Assembly: GCF_022808855.1 (NCBI RefSeq)
Contig: NZ_JAKZLF010000001.1
Location: 246,597-310,596, forward strand
DNA length: 64,000 bases
Source: Anaeromyxobacter soli
GTDB lineage: Bacteria > Myxococcota > Myxococcia > Myxococcales > Anaeromyxobacteraceae
Direction: 5' to 3'
The notes below the pieces were generated by a model. The model made no database searches. It saw only the letters and a list, made by a program, of their open reading frames with translations, and was not told the DNA's origin. The first letter of the stretch is position 1, and each line of letters opens with the position of its first letter. The position numbers were made by a program, and so were the translations under genes. Below, piece by piece: positions 56,085 to 63,425 of this stretch.

Positions 56085-57413
56085 GTGAAGCGTCTCGCTC
56101 GCAGCCTTTACCTGCAGGTCCTCGTCGCCGTGGCGCTCGGCGCCCTCGTCGGCCACCTCGCGCCGGCGACCGGCGCGTCGATGAAGCCGCTCGGCGACGC
56201 GTTCATCAAGCTCGTGAAGATGCTCATCGCGCCCATCGTGTTCGCGACGGTGGTGACGGGCATCGCGAAGATGGGCGACCTGCGCAAGGTCGGCCGCGTG
56301 GGGCTGAAGGGCCTCCTGTACTTCGAGGGGCTCACCACGGTCGCCCTCGCCATCGGGCTCGTCGTCGCCCGCTTCGTCCAGCCCGGCGCCGGCATGGACG
56401 TGAACCCCGCAACCCTCGACGCCAAGGCGGTGGCCACGTACACCGCCGGCGCCCAGCAGCACGGGACGATCGACTTCATCATGAACGTCATCCCGAAGGA
56501 CGTGGCCGACGCGTTCGCGAAGGGCGACATCCTCCAGGTCCTGCTCTTCTCGATCCTGTTCGGCATCGCGCTCGCCGGGCTGCGCGAGACGGGGAAGCCC
56601 ATCCTCGAGTTCATCGACGTCCTCTCGGGGGTGCTCTTCAGGATCGTCGGCATGGTGATGCGGCTCGCCCCCATCGGCGCGTTCGGCGCGATGGCGTTCA
56701 CGGTCGGGAAGTACGGCGTGGACACGCTCCTGAGCCTCGGCAAGCTCATCGCCTGCTTCTACGCGACGAGCACGGTGTTCGTCGTCCTCGTCCTCGGGCT
56801 CGTGATGCGGAGCTGCGGGCTCGGCATCCTCCGGTTCCTCCGCTACATCAAGGAGGAGATCTTCGTCGTGCTCGGGACCTCCTCGTCCGAGTCCGCGCTG
56901 CCCCTCATGATGAGGAAGATGGAGCGGCTCGGCTGCTCCAAGCCGGTCGTCGGCCTGGTCGTGCCGATGGGCTACTCCTTCAACCTCGACGGGACGTCGA
57001 TCTACCTCACGCTCGCGACGCTGTTCGTCGCCCAGGCGACGAACACGCACCTCTCGCTCGGGCAGGAGCTCGAGATCCTGGCGGTGCTGCTCCTCACCTC
57101 GAAGGGCGCCGCGGCGGTCACCGGCGGCGGCTTCATCACGCTCGCCGCGACCCTCTCCGCGGTCGGCACCATCCCGGTGGCCGGCCTCGCGCTCCTCCTC
57201 GGGATCGACCGCTTCATGTCGGAGGCGCGCGCCATCACGAACCTCATCGGGAATGGCGTCGCGTCGGTGGCGGTTTCCCGCTGGGAGGGCGAGCTCGATC
57301 TCGCCCGGGCGCGCGCGGTCCTCGCGGGCGCCGAACCGGTCGACGCCGCGGAGCCGACGCCGACCCCGGTGCCGCTCCTCGAGGAAGTCCCGCTCACCGC
57401 GGCCGAGGGCTAG
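56085..57413 (+). CDS. dctA: C4-dicarboxylate:cation symporter DctA
   Basis: A 442-residue inner-membrane symporter of the DAACS family that imports succinate, fumarate and malate with protons or sodium. Family motifs: [19 protein letters not shown], the serine-rich hairpin [18 protein letters not shown], and [18 protein letters not shown]; the DctA-like [14 protein letters not shown] and [16 protein letters not shown] follow. A GTG start at 56085 has AGGAGGAGG upstream. The tail is acidic/proline-rich. It is monocistronic or shares a transcript with the 33-codon ORF at 57444. The promoter looks sigma-54 dependent. Confidence 0.93.
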   Translation: MKRLARSLYLQVLVAVALGALVGHLAPATGASMKPLGDAFIKLVKMLIAPIVFATVVTGIAKMGDLRKVGRVGLKGLLYFEGLTTVALAIGLVVARFVQPGAGMDVNPATLDAKAVATYTAGAQQHGTIDFIMNVIPKDVADAFAKGDILQVLLFSILFGIALAGLRETGKPILEFIDVLSGVLFRIVGMVMRLAPIGAFGAMAFTVGKYGVDTLLSLGKLIACFYATSTVFVVLVLGLVMRSCGLGILRFLRYIKEEIFVVLGTSSSESALPLMMRKMERLGCSKPVVGLVVPMGYSFNLDGTSIYLTLATLFVAQATNTHLSLGQELEILAVLLLTSKGAAAVTGGGFITLAATLSAVGTIPVAGLALLLGIDRFMSEARAITNLIGNGVASVAVSRWEGELDLARARAVLAGAEPVDAAEPTPTPVPLLEEVPLTAAEG

Positions 57414-57443
57414 CCCGCCGGCGCATTCGCTCCTGGAGACCTC

Positions 57444-57545
57444 ATGAAGCAGCTCATCTCGATCCTCTCGCGCCTGTGGAACGGCCTCTGCGAGGCCGAC
57501 CGCCGCACCGCGCTCCGCAGCACGCCGGAAGTCCCCCGCAAGTAG
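57444..57545 (+). CDS. Small 33-residue ORF downstream of dctA
   Basis: ATG at 57444 to TAG at 57545 encodes MKQLISILSRLWNGLCEADR followed by RTALRSTPEVPRK. GGAG stands 6-7 nt before the ATG. The N-terminal half is amphipathic/hydrophobic, the C-terminal half polar and basic. It starts 30 nt after dctA and is followed by a terminator-like hairpin, so it would be on the dctA transcript. Small proteins that accompany membrane carriers are known, but I cannot match this one. Confidence 0.45.
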   Translation: MKQLISILSRLWNGLCEADRRTALRSTPEVPRK

Positions 57546-57567
57546 CGGCACGGAGATCCCGGCGCGG

Positions 57568-57605
57568 ACGCCGGCGGTGGCCCTCCCTCCGGCCGCCGCC
57601 GGCGT
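57568..57605 (+). terminator. Terminator-like hairpin after dctA unit
   Basis: ACGCCGGCGGTGGCC (57568-57582) pairs with GGCCGCCGCCGGCGT (57591-57605), 15 bp with one G-U pair, 8-nt loop, then TCGCCTTTCC. Confidence 0.65.
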
Positions 57606-57680
57606 TCGCCTTTCCCGCTCCCAGGGCGACGACCCTCCCGCGGACGGCGCCCGCGACGGGCGGGCGATACACTCTGCGAG

Positions 57681-58463
57681 ATGGAGCGCGGCGCCCGGTG
57701 GCACGAGCGGCTCGGCGCGGCGGCGGCGAACGTCCACCGCTGGCTCAGGGCGCGCGAGCTCGTCACGCTCCTCCTCGTCGCGGCGCTCGCCGGCGGCGTC
57801 CTCACCTTCGTCGAGATCGCGGAGGCGGTGCGGGAGGACGAGACCCGCGCGATCGACGAGAAGATCCTCCTCGCGATGCGCAAGCCCGGGGACCCCGCGG
57901 ATCCCCTCGGCCCGAAGTGGGTCGAGGAGACCGGGCGGGACCTCACCGCCCTCGGCGGCGTCCCGATCATCAGCCTCGTCACGACCGCGGTGGCCGCCAC
58001 GCTGTGGCTCGCCGGGCGTCGCCGCTCCGCGGCCCTGCTCGCCGTCGCCGTGGTGGGCGGGGCGATCCTCTCGTTCGCGCTGAAGCGCGGCTTCGACCGG
58101 CCCCGCCCGGAGCTCGTGCCCCACGGCACGTGGGTCTACACGTCGAGCTTCCCCAGCGGCCACTCCATGCTCTCGGCGATCGCCTACCTGACGCTCGGCG
58201 CGCTCGTCGCGCGCGTGCTCCCGCGGCGGCGGCAGAAGGCGTTCGTCCTCGGGTGGGCGCTCCTCTTCACCGGGCTCGCCGGCGTGAGCCGCGTGTACCT
58301 CGGCGTGCACTGGCCTTCCGACGTCCTCGCCGGCTGGACCGTCGGCGCGAGCTGGGCGGTCGCCTGCTGGCTCGCGGCGGACTTCCTCGATCGGCGCGCG
58401 CGCAGGCGGAAGGACGCCGGCGTGGAGGACGACGAGCGTCCTTCGAGGGTGCAGCGGGGGTGA
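57681..58463 (+). CDS. PAP2-family membrane phosphatase
   Basis: A 260-residue inner-membrane phosphatase of the phosphatidic acid phosphatase type 2/undecaprenyl pyrophosphatase family. The three active-site motifs are complete: KRGFDRPRP, PSGHSM and SRVYLGVHWPSDV. Five to six hydrophobic segments. The active site faces the periplasm; likely substrates are lipid phosphates such as phosphatidylglycerophosphate or undecaprenyl pyrophosphate. Confidence 0.9.
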   Translation: MERGARWHERLGAAAANVHRWLRARELVTLLLVAALAGGVLTFVEIAEAVREDETRAIDEKILLAMRKPGDPADPLGPKWVEETGRDLTALGGVPIISLVTTAVAATLWLAGRRRSAALLAVAVVGGAILSFALKRGFDRPRPELVPHGTWVYTSSFPSGHSMLSAIAYLTLGALVARVLPRRRQKAFVLGWALLFTGLAGVSRVYLGVHWPSDVLAGWTVGASWAVACWLAADFLDRRARRRKDAGVEDDERPSRVQRG

Positions 58464-58650
58464 GAGGAGCACCTACCGGGGTGTCGCCGCGCCAGGTGTG
58501 CGGCGCGTTCACGCGCCCGCCCGCCGACGCACGCGCGTAACTCGTTGATCGCCCTGCGCTTCGCGCCGAGGTCGGCGCTGGTCCGCGCCGTGCACCGATG
58601 AGAGCTCGCCCGGCACCCTCTTCCCCGGACGACTGCTCGGAGGTGCTTCC

Positions 58651-59133
58651 ATGAGACCCGGCCGCCTCGCCTCGCTCGCCACCCTGACCGCCCTCCTCTC
58701 GACCGCCTGCGTGACGACGTCCACCACCTCCACGACCTGGGGCGAGGGGTCCTCCCAGCAGTGGGAGCGCGTCGGCTACGTCGCCTCCATCCGCGAGACC
58801 GTGGAGCGGCAGCAGGGGAACCCCGGCGCAGGCGCCGTCGCCGGCGCGATCATCGGCGGGATCCTCGGCAGCGCCGTGGGCGGCCACACCTACTACGACC
58901 GCTGGGGCTACGCGCACCACCACGGGAGCGGCGCCGGCGCGGTCGCGGGCGCCGTCGGCGGTGCGGTGGTCGGCGCCGCCGCGAGCCAGGGCGGCGCCGA
59001 GCGGCGGACCTACGAGGTCTTCGTCCGGTTCGACGACGGCGGGACGGACACGTTCGTCTACGACCAGCCCTACGACTTCCGCGTGGGCGACGAGGTCCGG
59101 CAGACGGCGCGCGGCCTCGAGCGGACGCGCTGA
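58651..59133 (+). CDS. Glycine-zipper outer-membrane lipoprotein
   Basis: A 160-residue lipoprotein of the SlyB/17-kDa surface antigen (glycine zipper 2TM) type. Signal ends LLSTAC; a Thr/Ser-rich stretch follows. Two glycine-zipper segments, AGAVAGAIIGGILGSAVGG and AGAVAGAVGGAVVGAAASQGG, flank a His/Tyr-rich loop. The C-terminal domain (YEVFVRFDDGGTDTFVYDQP) is a small beta fold. Such proteins stabilise the envelope. ATG with GGAGG upstream. Confidence 0.87.
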   Translation: MRPGRLASLATLTALLSTACVTTSTTSTTWGEGSSQQWERVGYVASIRETVERQQGNPGAGAVAGAIIGGILGSAVGGHTYYDRWGYAHHHGSGAGAVAGAVGGAVVGAAASQGGAERRTYEVFVRFDDGGTDTFVYDQPYDFRVGDEVRQTARGLERTR

Positions 59134-59151
59134 GCGATCACACGGGGACGT

Positions 59152-60756
59152 TCACCCCGCGGCGCGCGTGAAGAACGTGCGCACGACGCCGGCTCCGCCC
59201 GGCTCCGAGTGAGCCACGCACCCGACGGCGCGCGCCCGCTCGAGCAGCGGACCGGGCACGAAGGGCGTCACGAGCTCGAAGACGTCGCCGGGCGCCAGCA
59301 CGGCGAGCTCCTGCATGATCTCCTGCACCGGGTGAGCGCCGGACGCGAGCATCGGCCGCGCGTCGAGCCGCCGGGAGACGGACGCGCCGTCGAGCCACGC
59401 CGGGCGCGGCTCCGCGTGCGCGGCCGGGGCGTGGACGTGGGCGTGCGCCGGCTCCGGCGCCGGGGATCGGCCGGCCTCCGCGTGCGCGGGGCAGGCCTCG
59501 ACGGGCCGCGCGGCCTCCGCGGCGGCGCGAGCGCCGGACCACGACAGGAGCCGCTGCTCGCCCTTCAGCGCCCGCTTCTCGGTGAGGTCCTGGGTCACCT
59601 CCAGGCAGCCCAGATACGCGCCGGCGTCGTCCCGCAGCGCGCGGTACTCGATGTGGACGAAGCGCCCGTGGAGCTGCCAGAAGGCGGCGCGATCCTGCGT
59701 GCCGGCGCGGAAGCTGGCGAGGATCTCCTCCACCGTCCCCACCGACGCGGGCGGGTGGCAGAACTGGACGTTGCGGCCGATGACGGCGCGGCTGCGCGAG
59801 AAGACCCGGTCCTTGCCGTGGCTGAACCAGCGGACGCGATCCTCGGCGTCCACGAACGTCGCGTCGAGCGGCAGCGCGCCGAGGATCGCCTCGAGCTCGG
59901 CGGGGAGGAGGCTCCCGGTGGGCAGCCTCACGCGCGCGCCCGGCGCCGGCGCGTCGTCCCCCTCGGCGGACGCCGGGCGCCAGCGCGCCTCGGGCTCCAC
60001 GAGGCAGTAGCCGAGCTCGTCGCTCTGGCGCGCGATCTCCCACCACTCGCGCTCCTCGAGGACGTCGAGCGACATGGGCAGGAGGATGTTCTCCTCCTTG
60101 TCCACGAGGTCGCGGATGGCGCGCGCGAGCGGGCGCAGCGCGCCGCCCGCGATCGCGCGAGCCGTGACGGGGTCCTCGCCGGCCGAGGCGAGCGCCGCGA
60201 GCGCGCCGCGCAGCAGCGCGCGCGTCTCGTCGTGCTTGCCCCACATGACCTGGGGCGGACCGGTGATGCCGTGCCGCTCCAGGAACGGGAAGAGGAGGTG
60301 CTCCTTGCGCTGATAGTGCTTCTCGACGTCCGTGAGCGCGTTCACGCGCACGCGCGCTTGCAGGAGGTGCACGCCCACGGCGTCCCCGTTGACGGCCGTC
60401 TCGAGCGCCTCGGCGACGTGCTCGAGCGCGTGGGCCTGCTTCGCGAGCGCCGCGTTCTCCTCGGAGAGCACGCGCGCGGGGTGGCCCGGCGGCGGCGTGC
60501 GGGCGCCGGAGAGATCGATGCCGCCCTGCAGCGCCGCCGAGTGAAGGTGGCAGAGCCGCGTCATCTCCTCGGGCCGCAACCCCTCGGCGATGAGCTCCTG
60601 CTCCACCTCCACCACGAGCCCGTACGGCACCTGACCGAGCAGGCGCTGGAGCTGCCGCTGCACCGCCTCCGGCGCCACGCCGTCGTGGAGCTGAAGGATG
60701 AGGTGCTTCAGGAGGTCCTTCCGAGGAGGGGCGCCCGTTTCGATGAGCTCGCTCAT
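59152..60756 (-). CDS. DUF438-hemerythrin-PAS-DUF2249 sensor-like protein
   Basis: A 534-residue cytosolic multidomain protein. Residues 1-75: DUF438 (MSELI...LLKHLILQLHDGVAPEAV, RLCHLHSAALQGG). About 100-240: hemerythrin-like bundle with HYQRKEHLLFPFLERHG, WGKHDETRALL and DKEENILLPMSL. About 285-400: PAS domain (ALPLDATFVDAEDRVRWFSHG, GRFVHIEYRALRDDAGAYLG). After an Ala/His/Pro-rich linker, residues about 455-534 form DUF2249. The set suggests an O2/NO-responsive di-iron protein. The ATG at 60756 matches the MSELI start usual for DUF438; it lacks a ribosome-binding site and may be nearly leaderless. Confidence 0.87.
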   Translation of the reverse strand: MSELIETGAPPRKDLLKHLILQLHDGVAPEAVQRQLQRLLGQVPYGLVVEVEQELIAEGLRPEEMTRLCHLHSAALQGGIDLSGARTPPPGHPARVLSEENAALAKQAHALEHVAEALETAVNGDAVGVHLLQARVRVNALTDVEKHYQRKEHLLFPFLERHGITGPPQVMWGKHDETRALLRGALAALASAGEDPVTARAIAGGALRPLARAIRDLVDKEENILLPMSLDVLEEREWWEIARQSDELGYCLVEPEARWRPASAEGDDAPAPGARVRLPTGSLLPAELEAILGALPLDATFVDAEDRVRWFSHGKDRVFSRSRAVIGRNVQFCHPPASVGTVEEILASFRAGTQDRAAFWQLHGRFVHIEYRALRDDAGAYLGCLEVTQDLTEKRALKGEQRLLSWSGARAAAEAARPVEACPAHAEAGRSPAPEPAHAHVHAPAAHAEPRPAWLDGASVSRRLDARPMLASGAHPVQEIMQELAVLAPGDVFELVTPFVPGPLLERARAVGCVAHSEPGGAGVVRTFFTRAAG

Positions 60757-60770
60757 GACCGATGTGAAGA

Positions 60771-60785
60771 GCAAGGTTCTCGCCA
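60771..60785 (-). promoter_or_regulatory. Putative sigma-54 promoter of the DUF438 gene
   Basis: On the minus strand TGGCGAGAACCTTGCTC keeps TGG, the exact 10-nt spacing and TTGCT, the best -12 match in the window. The predicted start is near 60759, only about 3 nt before the ATG at 60756. Confidence 0.55.
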
Positions 60786-60835
60786 GCCGCCGAACCGGTC
60801 GGGATCACGGACTTTTCAGCCGGGGCGCGGAGCTC

Positions 60836-60878
60836 TTCACCCGGATTTCGTTGCCGCCTTCACCGCCATGCGGGTGAA
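60836..60878. promoter_or_regulatory. Inverted repeat upstream of the DUF438 gene
   Basis: TTCACCCG (60836-60843) and CGGGTGAA (60871-60878) form a perfect 8-bp inverted repeat with a 27-nt spacer, about 75-120 bp upstream of the predicted sigma-54 start. Possible activator site; it also lies upstream of the divergent E2-like gene. Confidence 0.4.
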
Positions 60879-60959
60879 CCCTCCCACCGGTGCGCGCTGC
60901 CGCACGGACCCGGCGCCACTAGGGTTCGATCTGGAGCACCGTGCCCGGGGAGCGGGAGC

Positions 60960-61349
60960 ATGAAGCAGCTGTTCGGCGGCGACTGGCTTGCGGGTCCGGT
61001 TCGTGACGCGCTGCGAGAACGCGCGATGGTCGAGCAGAGCCTCCCCGCGGCGACGCGGTCCGTGGTGGTGGACGGCGTTCGGGGCTGGCTCTTCCCGGTG
61101 ACGACGGTGGCGGGCGATCCGTTCCAGCTCTTCCTGTGGTTCGACGGCGCCGTCTACCAGGTCACCGTCGCGAGCCCCGACGTCTCCGGCCATGACCCGC
61201 ACGCCTGCCACCTGTTCCCGCACGGACGGATCTGCCTCTCCGCGGACCCGGCCGGCGGCATGCCCACGCTCGAGGCCGCCTACGCGAAGAGCGTGCTGTG
61301 GGCGAACGGCTTCAGCGAGTTCCAGCGCACGGGGAAGTTCCCGTTCTGA
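60960..61349 (+). CDS. Prokaryotic E2-like (ubiquitin-conjugating enzyme fold) protein
   Basis: A 129-residue protein. Strands around residues 34-72 (VVVDGVRGWLFPVTTV, FQLFLWFDGAVYQVTV) are followed by HACHLFPHGRICLS at 81-94, which matches the E2 active-site pattern (HPN...G.ICLS) with Cys92 as candidate catalytic cysteine, and then TLEAAYAKSVLWANGF, like the E2 C-terminal helices. It is the first of three close genes; the last encodes JAB and E1 domains. A full E2-E1-JAB set implies conjugation and removal of a small protein modifier. Start ATG with GGGGAGCGGGAG upstream. Confidence 0.75.
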   Translation: MKQLFGGDWLAGPVRDALRERAMVEQSLPAATRSVVVDGVRGWLFPVTTVAGDPFQLFLWFDGAVYQVTVASPDVSGHDPHACHLFPHGRICLSADPAGGMPTLEAAYAKSVLWANGFSEFQRTGKFPF

Positions 61350-61366
61350 CCCTCGGAGGAGACGCC

Positions 61367-61570
61367 ATGTCCGATGCCACCGTCGCAGACCTACGCGAGC
61401 TGTTCCTCGACGATCGCCGCACTGCCGACACGCCGCCGCGCGAGCGGCGACGCCGGGTGTTCGTCGATCCTGCGGGCCGCATCGTGATCGGGGATCGGGT
61501 CCCGCGCGGCGACGAGGGCCAGTCGCTCTCCGAGATCCACCCGGCCGTCTTCGCCGCCCCACTGCGCTGA
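61367..61570 (+). CDS. Small protein of unknown function in ubiquitin-like cluster
   Basis: A 67-residue protein with a charged helical start (TVADLRELFLDDRR), a strand RRVFVDPAGRIVIGDRVPRG and the end IHPAVFAAPLR. A strong GGAGGAG precedes the ATG. By position it could be the modifier, a target or an adaptor, but it is short for a beta-grasp ubiquitin-like fold and lacks a C-terminal Gly-Gly. It sits 17 nt after the E2-like gene and 5 nt before the JAB-E1 gene. I cannot assign a family. Confidence 0.65.
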   Translation: MSDATVADLRELFLDDRRTADTPPRERRRRVFVDPAGRIVIGDRVPRGDEGQSLSEIHPAVFAAPLR

Positions 61571-61575
61571 TCCAC

Positions 61576-63408
61576 GTGCGCGTCCTCGACGCGGTGCTCC
61601 GCGCCATCGGGGAGGAGCTCGCGGTGCACCCCGCGGAGCGCGGCGGGGCGCTCGTCGGCCCCCGAGGCGTGTCCCTCGTCACGCAGCTCGTCCCCGATCC
61701 GGAGGGGGCGGCCACCGAGGCGAGCTACCGCCCCTCGCGCGCGCTCGACGCGCGCGTGAAGGCGCTCGAGCGCGAGGACGGGCTCGAGCTGAAGGGCATC
61801 GTCCACTCCCACCCTCCCCTCCTCGACGCGCCGTCCGCGCAGGACGCGGCGGAGCTCGCGGAGGGGCTGCGCCGGAACGGGCACCTCGCGACGTACCTCG
61901 CCCCGATCGTCACGCGCTGCGATCCCGGAAGTCGCCTGGCGCCCCACGAGCTCGCGCTCTCCCCGCCCGGCAGCAAGGTCTCCTTCTTCGGGGCCTGGCG
62001 CGCTGGCGAGGACCACGCTGCCGTCCGCCCGCTGCAGGTGACCGTGGTGCCGCTCCTGCGCGACGCAGAGCGGCTCGCCCGCGCGATCGGGGGGGAGGTG
62101 GGCGGCGTCGGGCTGGTGGACGTGGCGGCCGCGGGCGACGCGGCGCTCCCCGCGGCCCGGCTGCTCGCGGGCGGGCTCGAGCTCCTCGTGGTCGTCGGGG
62201 ACGGCTACCCGGCGCTGCCGCCGCTCGTGCTCGCCACGAACGCTGAGGGCGAGACCGAGCAGCTCGAGCTCGGCTGGTCGCTCGCCCTCGCCGAGGAGGA
62301 CCGGCTCGCCGCGGCGGTGCGCACGATCCTCCTGCCGCCCGGCCCGTACCGCGCCGCCTTCGGGCCGCGCGGCGGACCGGCGCTCACCGCCGACCGCGAG
62401 CGCGCGCGGCTCGCGGGGTGGGGACGGCTCCTCACGCGCGGCGACCCCGCGGAGGGGGCGGCGCGGCTCCGGGACGCGCTCTTCGCGCGCAGCGCGGGGC
62501 TCGTCTCGGCGGCGCTGCGCGAGCGGACGGTCCTCGTCGCCGGCTGCGGGTCGGTGGGGTCGTACCTCGCCGAGGCGCTCGCGCGGAGCGGCGTCGGCGC
62601 GTTCGCGCTCGTGGATCCCGAGTCGGTGGAGGCGCCGAACCTCTCGCGCACCGGGTACGAGGTCGGCGATCTCGGCCGGGCCAAGGTCGAGGCGCTCGCC
62701 CGGCGTCTCCTCGCCGTCCAGCCCGCGGTCGGCCTCTCGCTCCACGCCGCCGCGCTCGACGCGCTCGGGCCTGCCCCGCTCGACGCGCTGGTCCGGGCGG
62801 CCGACCTGGTCGTCGCGGCCACCGACGATCCCGCCGGCCAGCGCCTGCTCGACCGGTTCGCATACGCGCGCGGGCGGCCCGCGCTCTTCGTGGGCCTGTA
62901 CGCGGGGGCGCAGGGCGGCGAGGTGGTGATGACGGTCCCCGGCCGGACACCCTGCTACCTGTGCGCGACGCGCACGCGCGGCGCGCTCGCACGGGAAGGC
63001 GGCGGCGCGCGCGAGATCGACTACGGCACGGCGCGGCTCCGCGGCGAGCTCGCGATCGGGCCGGACGTGCACCACGTGGCGAGCGCCGCGGCGAAGCTCG
63101 GCCTCTCGCTGCTCCTCGCCGGGAGCGGCGCGCCGCTCGCCGCGCTCGCGGAGACCGCGCTCTCCGACGGGACGCCTTACCTCACGACCTCCACCGTCCC
63201 CGGCTACTGGTTCTACCCGCAGGTGTTCGGAGACACCCCGGGGCAGCACGCCTACCAGAGCGTGTGGCTCACCCCGGCGCCGCGGCAGGACTGCCCCGTG
63301 TGCGGGGATCCGTCGGGCCGGGTCGACCCGCTCGACGTCCCGCTGCGCGGCCCGCGCGCGGCGTCCTTCGCGGCCGTGCTCCGCGACGGCGAGCCGGCCG
63401 GCTCGTAG
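61576..63408 (+). CDS. JAB deubiquitinase-like / E2-like / E1-like (ThiF) fusion protein
   Basis: A 610-residue fusion. Residues about 1-125: JAB/JAMM metalloprotease fold with Glu21, His77, His79, Ser87 and Asp90 (HSHP...PSAQD), the full zinc site. About 145-260: a segment with ELLVVVGDGYPALPPLVL that resembles the YP..PP turn of E2/RWD folds but has no catalytic cysteine. About 295-590: E1/ThiF domain with adenylation Rossmann loop VAGCGSVGSYLAEAL, VDPESVEAPNLSR and zinc-type pairs Cys460/Cys463 and Cys573/Cys576. The GTG at 61576 is the likely start. E1 would activate, and JAB would process or remove, a modifier. Confidence 0.82.
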   Translation: MRVLDAVLRAIGEELAVHPAERGGALVGPRGVSLVTQLVPDPEGAATEASYRPSRALDARVKALEREDGLELKGIVHSHPPLLDAPSAQDAAELAEGLRRNGHLATYLAPIVTRCDPGSRLAPHELALSPPGSKVSFFGAWRAGEDHAAVRPLQVTVVPLLRDAERLARAIGGEVGGVGLVDVAAAGDAALPAARLLAGGLELLVVVGDGYPALPPLVLATNAEGETEQLELGWSLALAEEDRLAAAVRTILLPPGPYRAAFGPRGGPALTADRERARLAGWGRLLTRGDPAEGAARLRDALFARSAGLVSAALRERTVLVAGCGSVGSYLAEALARSGVGAFALVDPESVEAPNLSRTGYEVGDLGRAKVEALARRLLAVQPAVGLSLHAAALDALGPAPLDALVRAADLVVAATDDPAGQRLLDRFAYARGRPALFVGLYAGAQGGEVVMTVPGRTPCYLCATRTRGALAREGGGAREIDYGTARLRGELAIGPDVHHVASAAAKLGLSLLLAGSGAPLAALAETALSDGTPYLTTSTVPGYWFYPQVFGDTPGQHAYQSVWLTPAPRQDCPVCGDPSGRVDPLDVPLRGPRAASFAAVLRDGEPAGS

Positions 63409-63425
63409 CGTCGCCCTCGACGCGC

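Noticed and set aside
60960..63408. Type II CBASS operon
   Set aside because: There is no cyclic-oligonucleotide synthase or effector gene next to the E1/E2/JAB genes; neighbours are a DUF438 protein and an FMN reductase.
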